Positions 22,520 through 34,351 of a DNA stretch of 64,000 nucleotides are shown here, in pieces. The position numbers and the translations under genes were made by a program. The notes under the pieces were generated by a model, which was given only the letters and a program-made list of their open reading frames with translations, made no database searches and was not told the origin of the DNA. The stretch is from Azadirachta indica (taxonomy: Eukaryota > Streptophyta > Magnoliopsida > Sapindales > Meliaceae): the NCBI GenBank assembly GCA_022749755.1, contig CM040444.1:7691009-7755008 (forward strand). Reading direction: 5' to 3'. The stretch's first letter is position 1. Every line of letters begins with the position of its first letter.

Positions 22520-24520
22520 CCTTAAAGATGAAAGATCCAAGCTTGATATGAAGACCAAACAGTGCATATTTTTAGGTTATGACCAAGATAAGTTTGGCTA
22601 TCAGTTATATGATCCAATTAGTAAGAAAATCATCAGAAGTTGAGATGTTGTATTTATGGAGGATCAAACTGCTGCAAACTTAGAGAAAGAAGAAAAGCCA
22701 GTGCCTTAGAACAATAGTGTGCCAGTTGACTTTGACATAGTTCCTCCCAAACTAAGAGAGGGTCAACATACAGATAATGTTCAAGATGATCAACCAAATG
22801 TAGTTAATGCTAATGGTTCTACATAAGAAAGAGCAACAGAGGATGTCAAGTGGAGTAGCCAGTAGAGGAGATTCCTGCAATCTCACTTAGAAGATCTACT
22901 AGGAGCAAACAAGTTTATACTAAATACTCTATGCATGATTATATTTTGCTGACTGACATGGGAGAGCTTGAGTGCTATGAAGAAGCTATTGAAGATGATC
23001 ACAGAGTTGAGTGGATTGAAGCTATGTAGGATGAGAGGCGTTTTTTGAATGAAAACCATACTTTTGAGCTGGTCAAGTTGCCTAAAGGTAGGAAAGCACT
23101 AAATAACAAGTGGGTGTGCAAAATAAAGCATAAAGAACACAGTTTGAGGTCGCGGTATAAGGCAAGACTTGTTGTTAAAGGTTTTGGCCAGAGGAAAGGC
23201 ATTGATTTTGGAGATATATTTTCTTCATTTGTAAAGATGACTTCTATCCATACAGTGCTTGGATTAGTAGCTAGTCTTGACTTAGAGTTTGAGCAAATGG
23301 ACATGAAGACTGCTTTTCTTCATGGTGATTTGGAGGAAGAAATCTACATGGAGCAACCAAAAGGATTCAAAGTAAAAGGCAAAGAAGATTATGTTTGCAA
23401 ACTAAAGAAGAGTTTTTATGGGTTAAAGTAAGGTCCGAGGCAATGGTATAGGAAATTTAAGTCAGTTATGTGGGAGTAAGGCTACAAGAAGACTATTTCA
23501 GATAGTTATAGTTTTATGTAAAAATTCTTGGCTGATGATTTTATCATTCTTTTACTCTATGTAGATGACATTCTTGTTGTTGGTAAGAATACTTGCAGGA
23601 TTGATGCTTTGAAGAAGCAATTAAATAAGTCTTTTTCCATGAAAGACTCAAGTGCTGTAAAGCAAATGTTAGGAATAACAATTGGACGGGACAGATCTGC
23701 AAGGAAGTTGTATTTGTCACAAGAGAAGTACATTCAAAAAGTATTTCAACAATTTCACATGAATAATGCTAAGGCCCTCTTGCTTCTCACTTCAAATTGA
23801 GCATTAAACAGCGTCCTACAACACTTGTTGAGAAAGAAGAGATGAAGAGAATTCTTTATGCTTCAGTAGTTGGAAGCTTAATGTATGTCGTGGTATGTAC
23901 CAGACTAGACATAACCCATGCAATTGGCACAGTGAGTTGTTTTCTCTCAAATCTGGGCAAAGAGCATTGAAATGCTGTGAGATGGATAATGAGATATTTG
24001 TATGGTACATCTGACTTGAAGCTTTCTTTTGGTGAAGATAAACTTGTTTTAGTTGGCTTTACAGATGCAAACTTGGTTGGAGATATTGATTATCGCAAGT
24101 CTACTTCCGGTTATCTGATTAACTTTGCATAGGGAGCTATGTCATGGCAATCTAGATTGCAAAAGTACGTTACTCTTTCAATAATAGAAGCAGAGTTCAT
24201 TGCAGCAACTGAAGCCTGTAAAGAGTTGTTATGGATGAAAAAGTTTCTTAGGGAACTTAATTTTGAGCAAGAGAGGTATATGTTATTATGTGACAACCAA
24301 AGCGCTATTCATCTTGGAAAGAATTCTTCTTTTCACTCAAGATCGAAGTATATTAATACTAGTTACCATTGAATACGGGATGTGTTAAATGCTAAATTAT
24401 TAGATCTTGAGAAAGTTGACACAAAAGATAATGGTGCTGATATATTAACAAAGTCATTACCGGGGTACAAATTTGAAACTTGCCGTTTGATCACCGAAAT
24501 GACGGATTTTTCCAAATAGT
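22520..24520 (+). pseudogene. Copia pol remnant: end of integrase, RT and RNase H
   Basis: 22520-22640 encodes an integrase C-terminal GYD..GYQLYDP-type segment. RT follows: NNKWVCKIK near 23105, KARLVVKGFGQ near 23160, DMKTAFLHGDLEEEIYM near 23300, FYGLK near 23420, and the catalytic YVDDILV near 23558. RNase H shows GFTDANLVGDIDYRKSTSGY near 24056, EAEFIAATEACKE near 24190 and LCDNQSAIHL near 24285, ending near ADILTKSL at 24440. At least six stops interrupt it, several where Gln is expected (LK*GPRQW near 23430). It cannot make a working polymerase. Confidence 0.9.
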
Positions 24521-24535
24521 CGTGATGGGGAGCTT

Positions 24536-25233
24536 TGTTGAGTTGGGTTTTACTCATATTTAGAGAAGACCCAATTTTGAAGCCCACATGGTTAAAAGGA
24601 TTTTCGGTTTGTTTTGTGACTATATAAGGTATGTGTGTGAGAAGAGTAGCGCAAGTCGTAAGACAGAAAGACGTCACTTTTCCAGAAAATTTCAATCCTT
24701 TGTAGTTTTCATTAAGCTGACAATCGGGTGACGATTTGAACTCTATTTTGCCTTAAATTTTACGTGGATATTCTAAAGATATAGTTCTTGATTATAGATG
24801 GTGTGATTGACCACTAGAACTCTCTAGCACGTTCAGAATTTACGTTTACAGTAGCTCTGATTTTCAAAATTTTTCTGCAGTCTTATTTTAACTCTTTCAC
24901 TTTGGTGTTCATCTATTGATGTATTTGGTGAGGTTTTTTTTTGACTCTCACTTTGTAATTGAGTTCTTATTTGTTTTTAAGACTGAAATCTTGAAAGAAA
25001 ACTCTCGTACTTCTTATTTGATGATAGTGAAAATTTTTTCGATCGTGATTTTTTACTCTCACTCACATTGAAGGAAAGATTTTTTCACATAAATTTGGTG
25101 TCTCTTGTGTTTTTTTTTTTAACTTAATTATTCTTACTGTTTTTATTATTTTGATTTACTTGATTACTTCATTTTAGTTCAAGGAAGTGGGAAGAATTAA
25201 ATTTGTACTACTTTATCTTGTTTTTTCCTAACA
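24536..25233 (+). repeat. 3' LTR of the copia element (698 bp)
   Basis: It starts TGTTGAGTTGGG directly after the purine tract and ends TCCTAACA. It is slightly longer than the 5' LTR through small insertions near its end. Confidence 0.88.
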
Positions 25234-25238
25234 TAAAG

Positions 25239-27560
25239 AAGGTTGCTTTTTAAATTAAGAAAAAACTTAAAATCAAAATTAATTACAAATAATAATATTG
25301 GTTTCTCTATCAATTAATAGAAAAAGAAAAAAAATCATTTTACATAAGAAAAAAACTTTGCACAAGAAAAGAGAAAAAAAAAAACCCACAAATATCATGT
25401 TACTCCTTTTTCAAGTAAACTTTTATAGGCAAAAGAAAGAAAAAGATTGAATAGAAAATTTTTCCAGCACTTATATATGATCCAATAAAACAAGTATAGT
25501 AAAGCTCTATTAAGCAATGACTCTAATGCAGTAGCGACAACTACTGTTTCTTCTTTTGTCTTGATGGAGGGGCAAATGATGATGCTTCTTTTTTCTTTTT
25601 CATTTTAAATTGGGCTTAAAATTATAAATTAGGGTTTTATGTTATTTCAATTTTAATTAAAAAACATAAAAAATTAAAATCTAAGGGTTTTAACACATAT
25701 CTTCACCAATGTTTTAAATTGCAATATTTAGAAGTTGTTTGTTTTTTTTAACTGAAGTGTGAATATAATTATTTATATATTTAAGAGTGTTTGTTTTTTA
25801 ATTTATGTCTGAATATTTTATTAAAACATTTAAATATAATTAATTTAAAAATTTTTACTTAAATTTGAATGAGTAAATTTCTAAATAATTTAATATTTTT
25901 ATTTTTCAAAAATATCACTATTTTATTAAATTATTTACTAACAAAATTAAAATCTTAATTAACTATTTTTAATGTGTCTCTTTTTTATTGTGGATTCCTC
26001 TAGTTGTCTTTTCAATCTTATTTATTTATACTTTAATTATTGCAATAAATTTGTATATTTACATAATCACAATTATATTATAATATGATTTATTATTTTT
26101 ATTTTTAATTTTTATTATCTTTATATTATCGATTAAAAATTATTTTTTAAAAAAAATAAATCAAGCAAGTAATAATATATATACTAATATAATTTATTAA
26201 TTTTTTATTTATTATTGTACTAATATAATCAAAATTATTTAAATATAAGTATCTTATTTAAAAGGGTATATATGTTAAAATATCAATTTTTACACTTTTT
26301 ATTTTATCAAAACAAATAACTTAATATTTATTTTTAGATGTTTTAAAATAAAACACAAGTATATCATTTAAATTTAGATTTCAGTTAAATTCGTATTTTA
26401 ATCATGTTCAGAGTTAAGACCAAAAAATAAAGGCTATCTTAAATGAAAAGTTTAAATAAAGACACACATACGTCTCCTATATTATTAGTTTATTAACACT
26501 ATTTATTGCAATTACAAAGATGTCCTTAAAATTTTAATTTTGTAATAAAAGATAAAAAATTAAAAAACCGTAATTTGGTTTATCAAAATTATAAATTAGG
26601 GTTTTTCTTGTTTTTAATTTTAATTCAAAAACATGAAAGATAAAAATTATTCAGTGTGAGTTCCTATTTTCACATATTTAATGAAACCTAAGATGAGACT
26701 ATATTAATTAAATATTTATGCATAAAATTATAGGTTTAAAAAGACAAATTAATGAGTCATTTTAATGGTGGTCTCAATATTTAATATTTGCAAATAATAA
26801 GACATATTTTTGTTCAATTACTTAAAATAAAGGTAAAGTGACAATAACTCTTAAAAGAAAGGTAAGGTGATTCCGTTAGTTTACGACTAACTAATATTAT
26901 TGGTAGATAAAATATAAGTATACACGGGATATTAAATATCCTAATGTTTGAAAAAATATAAAATATCTTTTTTAGCGTTAATACATTGTTAGACTAGAGA
27001 GGTGGAATAGTAAATGACTAAATGTCATTAAATTAAGTGATAAAATTATATTAAATATATAATTTCTTTTTTTTGATAATTTTAAAATGTGACTAAAGGC
27101 CGGTTTGTTTATTAAATTGAAGTCCGAATAAAATTAATAAAATATTTAAGAAATATTGTTTATCTTTTAACTTATTTTTGAAAACTTGTTATAAATATCT
27201 AAATACAATTAAGTTAAAAATTTTAATTTAAATTTGAATAATCAAATATCAATAAATTAAATATTTTATTTATTAATATTACTCTAGTTTACTATTTAAT
27301 ATTTATATATATTCATAACTTAACGCATTAATTTTATATATTATAGGAAATATATGTTAACATATCAGTTCAAATTTTTTAATTTTATAAAAATAAATAA
27401 TTTAATATTTATATTTAGATATATAAGATAAAAAACAAACATATCAATTAGATTCAAATTTCGATTAAATTTAAATTTTAGCTATATTTAAATTTCAAAC
27501 AAAATAATCAAACACTATCTTAAAAAATAAAAACAAAAAAATAAAGTGAGGATGACTATA
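25239..27560. repeat. AT-rich SABATH-flank copies and foldback-like repeats, no gene
   Basis: 25239-25700 resembles 17860-18450 (TTTACATAA..AAGAAAAAAAC, GCAATGACTC, the GTTTTTCTTG/TTTTAATTAAAAA phrase), so it is another copy of SABATH 5' flank. About 25735-26440 and 27105-27520 each begin with a TTTGTTT-rich phrase and end with an AAACA-rich reverse counterpart (GGTTTGTTTATT versus AATAATCAAACAC), suggesting AT-rich MITEs with imperfect ends. No exon or RNA gene is supported. Confidence 0.45.
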
Positions 27561-27599
27561 AGGATTCTATCATCTGTGGGAGTATACCAGAATAATTAA

Positions 27600-28060
27600 A
27601 TAAACTACCAAAATCTAGAAATGCTGAAAATAGATAATCAATCAAGAATTTCTAAAATGAAACCACTGCAAGTAGTAAGGAGACATTTCTTTGTTTAATC
27701 TCAGAAGAAGTGTAAAAACAGAAACAGAACAACCCTGCAAATACCTACTGAGCACCTAAAAATAGAAATCTGTGAAACTAAAATTAGTATCAATCAATTT
27801 TAAAATATGGGTTTGAATCAAGGATGAAAATATTAACTGAATATAGATCGAGAATAAGATAAACTGGAGACATTCACGAAGGAGAATTTTAAGAAAAATC
27901 CAGAAAAAAGAAAATTTTTCGAAAGCAGTTTCAAATATTTCTTTTTGAAGTGGCAATTGAGAGAAGGAAGAATCCATCCATTGATTAAATGACAGAAAAT
28001 AGGGGAAAGAGAATTTGGCTGTAACGAAGAGAGATTTTTGTGTGTGGATTTGCAATGATG
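27600..28060. repeat. Leader-like block shared with 8.5 kb, 17.5 kb and 21.3 kb
   Basis: 27720-27810 resembles 17460-17560 (CTACTGAGC.., ATCAGTATCAATCAATTT). 27890-28040 resembles 8440-8600 and 21235-21330 (CATTAAATGACA.AAA.AGGGGAAAG). On the minus strand there is an open frame from an ATG at about 27976 (MDSSFSQLPL...) of unknown meaning. It is probably 5' flanking DNA of a lost copy of the cluster. Confidence 0.45.
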
Positions 28061-28079
28061 TCTGCAATAAAATCAAAAG

Positions 28080-31000
28080 TAATTATCGTGGGATTGGTTA
28101 ATTATATATAATACAACAATGGAATAAGAAAATTATTCAGTATCAAACTTACGAATAGATGTATGAACACAACAGTCTATCGTTGTGGCACCTGCTGGGA
28201 ATATGCCCTCTACTTATGTGTAAGCAATTGCACATACTCATTCATATGTTGCAATATAAGCAAAACGTTAGGTTAAATATAACTGCTAAAAATGTAATTA
28301 CTGTAATCAATGAAGTGAAAGATAGTGTGCAGCACTTACAATATCTTCGCGCCACCGTCTTGCATATGCTACTATGCTAATCCAATTCAAAATTATTGTA
28401 ACGGTGTAGGTCTCAATGCGTGCCTTTAGAATAGCAATCTACTACAAGTACTCTGCATATAAGTCCTCCAAAATTCCTTGCGTAAGATCTATAACATATT
28501 CTGAAGTGTATTGTGGCAATACTTTTAATTTTGAAGGACCCTAACTCTGACATGATTTTTTGAACAGGTTTGTATACAGGGTCCTTTTGGCCTCGGTTAG
28601 CTTGTACTCCTGCCCATATCGACTAACGCTACCTTTAACAGGCACCTAAGGAATTAGTTGACTAATATTAGCATCTATAAGCACCTTAAAAATGCACATA
28701 GTATCCCCATATGTGTCATTGATCTGTAACATCAATGAACACATAGAACAACATTCAACACAAAATGTTTTGAAAAGAATTGAGCAAAGTTTCCCTTATA
28801 AACTGGACATTCCCAGGAAAGAATAACTACTGAATAAAACTCACTTCATTATATATACAAATAGCGAGGCCATAGACACCTATTTGCATCCAAATAGCTT
28901 TAATAACAACGTAATTATGCAACTAACATTGTTTGAGGACTCAAGTATCCTATCAATAACGCAATAACATGAATAATACAATAACACAGTCTAGGGCCTT
29001 TAGCACTCTACAAATAACCCAAAAAAAAAACCTAAAATCACACATGTAGATCTTGTGCCAGCTTTGACTATATTGACCACCCAACTCCCTGACCCAAACT
29101 GTCAAAGTCTCATCCTGCCATTGTAGCAGCTTCTTTTGTCAATGTAGTATATCCTCGTACCTGTGCCGCATATCTTCCTGCCTATGTGTAATGGCTAGGA
29201 AATTCACATGGAGAGCACAAACTTCCTAGCTAATGTCCAAATGGTGATTTGATGGTCCCAGGACCTTGGTAGAGGGTGAGGGGCCTTTGTAGTTCAGGTA
29301 TGAGAACATGGGAAATGTCTCATGGCTCTTTGGACAATAATTAGGGTCATCACGCTGAGAAACCTCCTCGAATACAATGGAGGGACGTTCATGCTGCTAA
29401 AACAAAGTTCAAATTGATAGACAAGCATGTAATAGATGATGCAAAATTGTCCAACTTCCTCTGTCCAAGTGAAATCATTCAAGTAATTTACCTTTCTCAT
29501 ACTTTTCTTTGAACTTAGAAGAGTGGACAGTGATGAATCCTAGGTGTCGTCTTCATTGATCATCGCCCTTCCTTGAGAAAGATCATATGGGAATGTTAGT
29601 GGATGTTTAACCAGGAAAAATTAAAATTAATTAGTTGGTATTTGGGGATTACCATTAGTGTCCTCAACGACTGCAATGACGTAATTGGCTCATCACCATC
29701 CATGTGTTTAAGAAGAACAATACTGGTACACTTACCGCCAAATGTTGCTTCAAACTACAAAGTACGACCGGAAGGCAATGCACGCTTTGTTAGAGTTGCT
29801 TGCATTGTACAGATCATAGATGGGGGTTGGTCAACATCAAAACAGCAAATGTTATTACAAAATACAACATTAACGTTAAATAATTAAATAACATTAAAGA
29901 CAATATACTATTAAATTGTACTGAGCTTGCATTGAAAATGTATAACTTAAGGTCTTTGTTGTGGATTTTCTTTCTTAACACAACCTACCTCAAAATACTA
30001 GGCAGGCAAGAGTTGGTGCGGCCCCTAAACTCTAATATGCTAGTGGAGATGGCCTTGTACATCTAAATCTATATGAAAATAAAAGTTTTATTATTTTAAC
30101 AATATTATGTAAGGTACAATTAAAAATATAATAAAAATCAATATTAAAGTGCACTTCAAGTATCTAGAACGCGAATGGAAAACCACAAAGGTTGTATTGG
30201 TTGATGCGCTTTAGCCCTTTCTTCTACTTTTGAGCTTGTTGAACCTTGTAAATAGGCAACTATCAAGCCATCACCTCACTCAACGAATAGAAGGTATATG
30301 TCCATACAACTAACCCCTAGGGAAATCGGTTGAATTGCTTCAAGTCATCCACCATCTACAGTATCCACATATTCGTGTTATATCGCTGCCCCCGCCCAAG
30401 TAAAAATAAGTCCATGAACACATATAATGACAACTTAACTGCATTTAAGTCATTTATCAGTCTAAAGTCGATTGCCTTCTATGTTTTCTCTAAATCCTTC
30501 AATTTTATAATCGTCTCCCCATCGAAGTACTTGTCCCTTAACCTCGTAGACCCCCTTGTATCACTCAGATATAGCTTGAAAGTCAACCCGAACTCAATGT
30601 ACGAGAAACATACAGTACTCCTCCTCCCCACCTCCCAAAACTAGAAACCACATGTCCTTCTCCACTCCCTTTGTGACTACCTTGTATAGCAGCATTATGC
30701 ATAACATTACTTGAAAATTGGACGTCTTTTAGGTCCAACAGATGACCTAAACACGTATATCTTAATAGCTCAAGTTGCATAGGCCTGAGCTTCTTTCGCA
30801 CTGCCTTCAACACTTATTCTTTTAATAGTGAGGTCACAACAGTCGAAAAATGTTTGGCCTTTAGAATCTTTAACTCCATCGTCATGATAATACCATTTTC
30901 ACCTGGTCCAAGAAAAGAAGAATAGTGTATGTAAGTGATAAAACATAGACTAAATTGTAAAAAAATAAAACATCAAACATAAATAATAGTATAAAAACAA

Positions 31001-31980
31001 CAGCAGGCAATAGGTTCTGAAAAAATCAAAACTCCAGCTTCGATCACGTTTAGATAAACCATACATGCTCAAAAGTCTATGGATAATGTAATCAAAATTG
31101 TATATCCAAATGCAAAAATTTCTGAAAAAATTGAAATTATAGTTTCGATCACATTTAGATAACGTACAAATGTCTAAGGCCAACGTGATCGAAACTATAC
31201 CAACTGTGAGCGTTAATTGAAACTGCTAATGTAATCGAAACCGAAACCCTAAACTAAAAAGATGTGATCAAAACTATGAGCAAACCTTATTATTGTACAT
31301 GCCCCAAATTGCACTCACTCGAATGTGTAGGTAATATGCCCGAAAGTATAGTTTCGTACATGTAGAAAAGTGTTCTTTTGATCACATAATTTTCACAATT
31401 TCAGGCATGTTAGTTACGTATTTGGGGACATGCATGTGTGATTAAAACTATCAAACACTTCACCGAATCTAACTCAACCACTAACACCACACAATTTTCA
31501 TCAACAACACATAATTTTCATGTATTCTAGACTAATTTTTTATCACATAATAAATAGAAATGACCAACCACATCCCCATTCTAATCAAAACTATCGTCAC
31601 TTCATTCGTCACCAAGAACACACAAATTTCATATTTTTTTGGACTAATTTTCAACCACTAATGAATAGAAAGTTCTTATTCATGCTAATTCATGCAAAAT
31701 TATCTATAAATCCACATCAAATGCAAAAAAAAAAAAAAAAAAATTGACAAAACTTGTACCTCAGTCATCGTATAGTCTCTACTGTGAGTTAACCATCGAA
31801 AATCAACTCAAGCCTATCACCGTTAATGTGAATCCTTTCCAAAGTAAAAAAAATTGATAAAACGCGTACCTCAGTCATCGTATTAAAAAATAGGTGGAAA
31901 AATGTAGTAGAAAGTAGTAGTTTTATTTTTATTTCTTTGAATTGGGTTTTAGATTAGCCTAATTAAATCCAAATGTGATT
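28080..31980 (-). mobile_element. Remnant of a Mutator-like element with DUF1985-type coding sequence
   Basis: This 3.9-kb block is absent from unit D and is less AT-rich than its surroundings. On the minus strand 30190-30830 carries a decayed domain of the DUF1985 type, commonly found in plant Mutator-like elements that also carry a Ulp1-type protease. The right part (31020-31300) is full of the phrase GATCGAAACT and variants. A phrase ACCTCAGTCATCGTAT occurs at about 31758 and 31869. I could not define terminal repeats or a target duplication, nor recognise a transposase or a protease active site, so the limits are approximate. Confidence 0.5.
30190..30830 (-). pseudogene. DUF1985-like domain remnant
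   Basis: Minus-strand frames give, with stops and shifts, segments such as KYFDGETIIKLKDLE, LSLYVFMDLFLLGRGQRYN, MVDDLKQFNRFP and YNLCGFPFAF. Their order fits the pattern of DUF1985 domains (...YFGG..I...LE, L.LLYFL...LLG, .VDD...FN.YPWG, Y.L.GFP.AFQ). The domain's function is unknown; in plants it is typical of transposon-borne Ulp1-like proteins. An 76-codon open piece at 30583-30813 precedes it. Recognition is from pattern memory only. Confidence 0.55.
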
Positions 31981-31984
31981 CCTA

Positions 31985-32160
31985 AGCAAAATTATTATCA
32001 TGCTTGAAACACCCTTTGAAAATGAAGGCACAAACAAAAATTTAAAATTTTTTTTAAAAAAGTCAATATTGGTCAAGTGCTCTCCAAACTGCAAAATATA
32101 AGAAAAAATTGAAAGTGAAGCATCCATATAGTCAAGCTAAGTGAGATGCTCTTTGAAAAA
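31985..32160. repeat. Left edge of duplicated unit C (matches 50995-51175)
   Basis: Shared phrases with unit D are ATTATCATGCTTGAAA, AAAAAATTGAAAGTGAAGC and CTAAGTGAG.TGCTCTTTGAA. The similarity resumes at 33107-33345 (matching 51575-51805), so both methyltransferase units stem from one long duplication. Insertions in unit C account for the gaps. Confidence 0.75.
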
Positions 32161-32182
32161 ATATATATATATACATATATAT

Positions 32183-32317
32183 ATGGGACAGGATCAGTAG
32201 CCCCTTTATTTTATACAAATTTTATATCAATTATAAACTATTGGATATCGACACATCTAGCAGTTTACGATTGATATAAAATTTTGTGTAAAATAAAAGG
32301 GTTGTTGATCCTATCCC
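32183..32317. mobile_element. Foldback MITE (135 bp)
   Basis: The sequence is almost one hairpin: GGGACAGGATCAGTAG..CCTTTATTTTA on the left is mirrored by TAAAATAAAAGG..GATCCTATCCC on the right, with arms of roughly 60 bp. It is flanked by TA-rich repeats, compatible with a TA target. It is absent at the matching place in unit D. Confidence 0.75.
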
Positions 32318-32342
32318 TATATATATTTATATATATAAAAGA

Positions 32343-33045
32343 ACATATCACCAGTTTTTCTTATGCAAATTTTTATATTAATTATTAGCCCTTAAATTAA
32401 GTATGCATAGAAAGCCAAAATTGTATCTAGCAAATATAAAAAAAAATCTAACAAACTCATTTAATAGGATCTTTCTATGTTTTTTTTTTCCTTTTTCTTA
32501 CCTTTAATTTATTAATGTCTCTCCCACTTTAACTTTCCTTTATTTTATCTTCTTTCTCCTCAAATATTTTTTAATTTTAATTATCATTTATAAGTAACAA
32601 TACATTAAATAATATTTTTTTAATATTTACATATTATAATAATTTTAAAAAAATTCATGAGTTTTTTTAGATAAATTAATTAATTAAAATAATTTTTATT
32701 TAACTTTTTAAGTTTTTAATTTACAAGTGATAATTAAAATAAAAATTAAAATAGTTTTCATTTAAATTTTTGAGTTTTTAAATTTAAAAATCATAATTAA
32801 AATAAAAATAAATAAGGAAGAGAGAGAAGATGTAATACATAAGTGAAAGTAGGAGAGAGATTTTACGAATTATAAGATAAGACAGAGAAAAATAAATAGT
32901 TAAAAGATGCAAAAGACTTTCATTAACGAATATAAAATATTTATTATATTTATTTTATCTAATCTACATCATCGATATACCTTTAATTTACGGGATAATA
33001 ATTGATATAAAAATTTATGTAAAAAGAAAGAACTGTTGATATATG
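32343..33045. mobile_element. MITE with about 60-bp terminal inverted repeats (about 700 bp)
   Basis: The left arm ATATCACCAGTTTTTCTTATG with AATTATTAGCCC is mirrored near 32990-33045 by GGGATAATAATTGATATAAA with AACTGTTGATATAT. The arms also resemble the core of the neighbouring 135-bp foldback, so the two may belong to one family. The interior is AT-rich with no coding capacity. Confidence 0.6.
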
Positions 33046-33058
33046 TATTTGTGTTTGT

Positions 33059-33084
33059 TATGTGTGTGTGTGTGTGTGTGTGTG
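33059..33084. repeat. (GT)n microsatellite
   Basis: About 13 GT dinucleotides in a row. Confidence 0.9.
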
Positions 33085-33689
33085 AACACATACATACATG
33101 TGAAAGAATATCTTATGTTTTCTTATCTCACGGTAGACACAAGTTTCTTAAATGATTTAACTTGCATTTTCCATTTTTAATAGTGTTATTGTCAAACTTT
33201 TAAAATATAATTAGGCAAGTTGTGATTTCTTTTTCATTTTATTAGGTTTCCTATTAACTAATGCATAATTGGTCTTAGTTATGTTATCAATTAAACATCA
33301 ATTAATTAGTAAAGTCCTTGGATATTTATATGATCATATTAATAAAAATGAATATTAAATTGTGTACAAGTAATTAATTTGAAATTTTTAGTGTTATTAG
33401 ATTCATATCTTTACATCATTACCCAAATTCAATTTACAAATAAAAAAGTACTGTATACAGGAACTATGTAGTATGTAGAAAAAGTGCATTATCCCATGTT
33501 TTATAGTCCGCACTTTCTAGAAGGAGATTCTGAGCTTCATTCAAGTGAGTAAAACCTTCAATCAATGCATTTTTTACTATCTAAGAGAGCATTTTCACGG
33601 GTATAATATACAATCAGTGCTATATACTTAATGTGCATTGGGATAGATTTGAGCTTGTATAAAGGATTATTATTAGCACTAGATAGGGA

Positions 33690-33910
33690 TAGATTTTGAG
33701 TTACGTTGCCAATTATGTTTGTATAACGTGGATTGGAATGGTATTTTGAATTGTATTGGCAATGAATATTTACGTTTATAATTTCATGTTATGATATCCT
33801 AAGTTATGTTGACAATGAAATATTAATGATTGTAATTTCATGTTGTTATGTATTTTGAGTTTTGTTACCAATAAATATTTAATGAGTGTAATTTTATATA
33901 ATTTCAATAT
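33690..33910. repeat. Degenerate minisatellite, about 54-bp unit, four copies
   Basis: Successive units begin with TATTTTGAGTT-like phrases (GATTTTGAGTTACG, TATTTTGAATTG, TATCCTAAGTTATG, TATTTTGAGTTTTG) and continue with a GTTGCCAAT-like phrase and TGTAATTTCATG. The copies have diverged considerably. Confidence 0.6.
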
Positions 33911-34351
33911 TTGATAAATATAACTTCAGGCTATTATATTAATTTGTTAAATTGCATTAAAAACACCTGAAAAAGACCGGAAAAAATGGACATGTACCAA
34001 AAAGAGAAACAGTAAAAAAGAAAAAAATTGAAAAATAGGTAACCCAAAAAAATTAGACAAAAAAGCGGATAAAAAATCGAACAAGTAGGAAAACTGGAAA
34101 TCTGAATGTAAAAAAGAAAAGAGCATTTTTTTATAATATTATATTGATAATTGCGTGAGATACTCATATATCACTGAGTTATAATAAATGATGTTTCTGT
34201 TATGAATCAATGATACACGATTGCTATTACTGATTAATGGATAAGCTTTGTTACAAAAGTTGGTAGCCTTTCTGATAGATAAGCGCTGCCACAAATAGTC
34301 TTCCTTAAAAGATATTTTCTATAAGAAAATGTTGTATTGTTGAAAATCAAA

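Larger units (their letters stand above)
21805..25233 (+). mobile_element. Ty1/copia retrotransposon, internally deleted and decayed
   Basis: LTRs lie at 21805-22481 and 24536-25233, with an initiator-Met primer site after the first and a purine tract (GATGGGGAGCTT) before the second. Flanks TACAG (21800-21804) and TAAAG (25234-25238) are a probable 5-bp target duplication with one change. The 2-kb interior starts abruptly in the end of integrase and continues through RT and RNase H, so gag, protease and most of integrase are deleted. Stops at codons normally CAG or CAA suggest C-to-T decay. It lies in the 5' flank of SABATH gene B. Confidence 0.9.

Noticed and set aside
22485..25233. Endogenous pararetrovirus
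   Set aside because: Paired LTRs, a target duplication, and the copia order integrase-RT-RNase H show a Ty1/copia retrotransposon.
25735..27560. Replication origin or matrix attachment region
   Set aside because: Only high AT content supports it; the block is better explained by AT-rich repeats.
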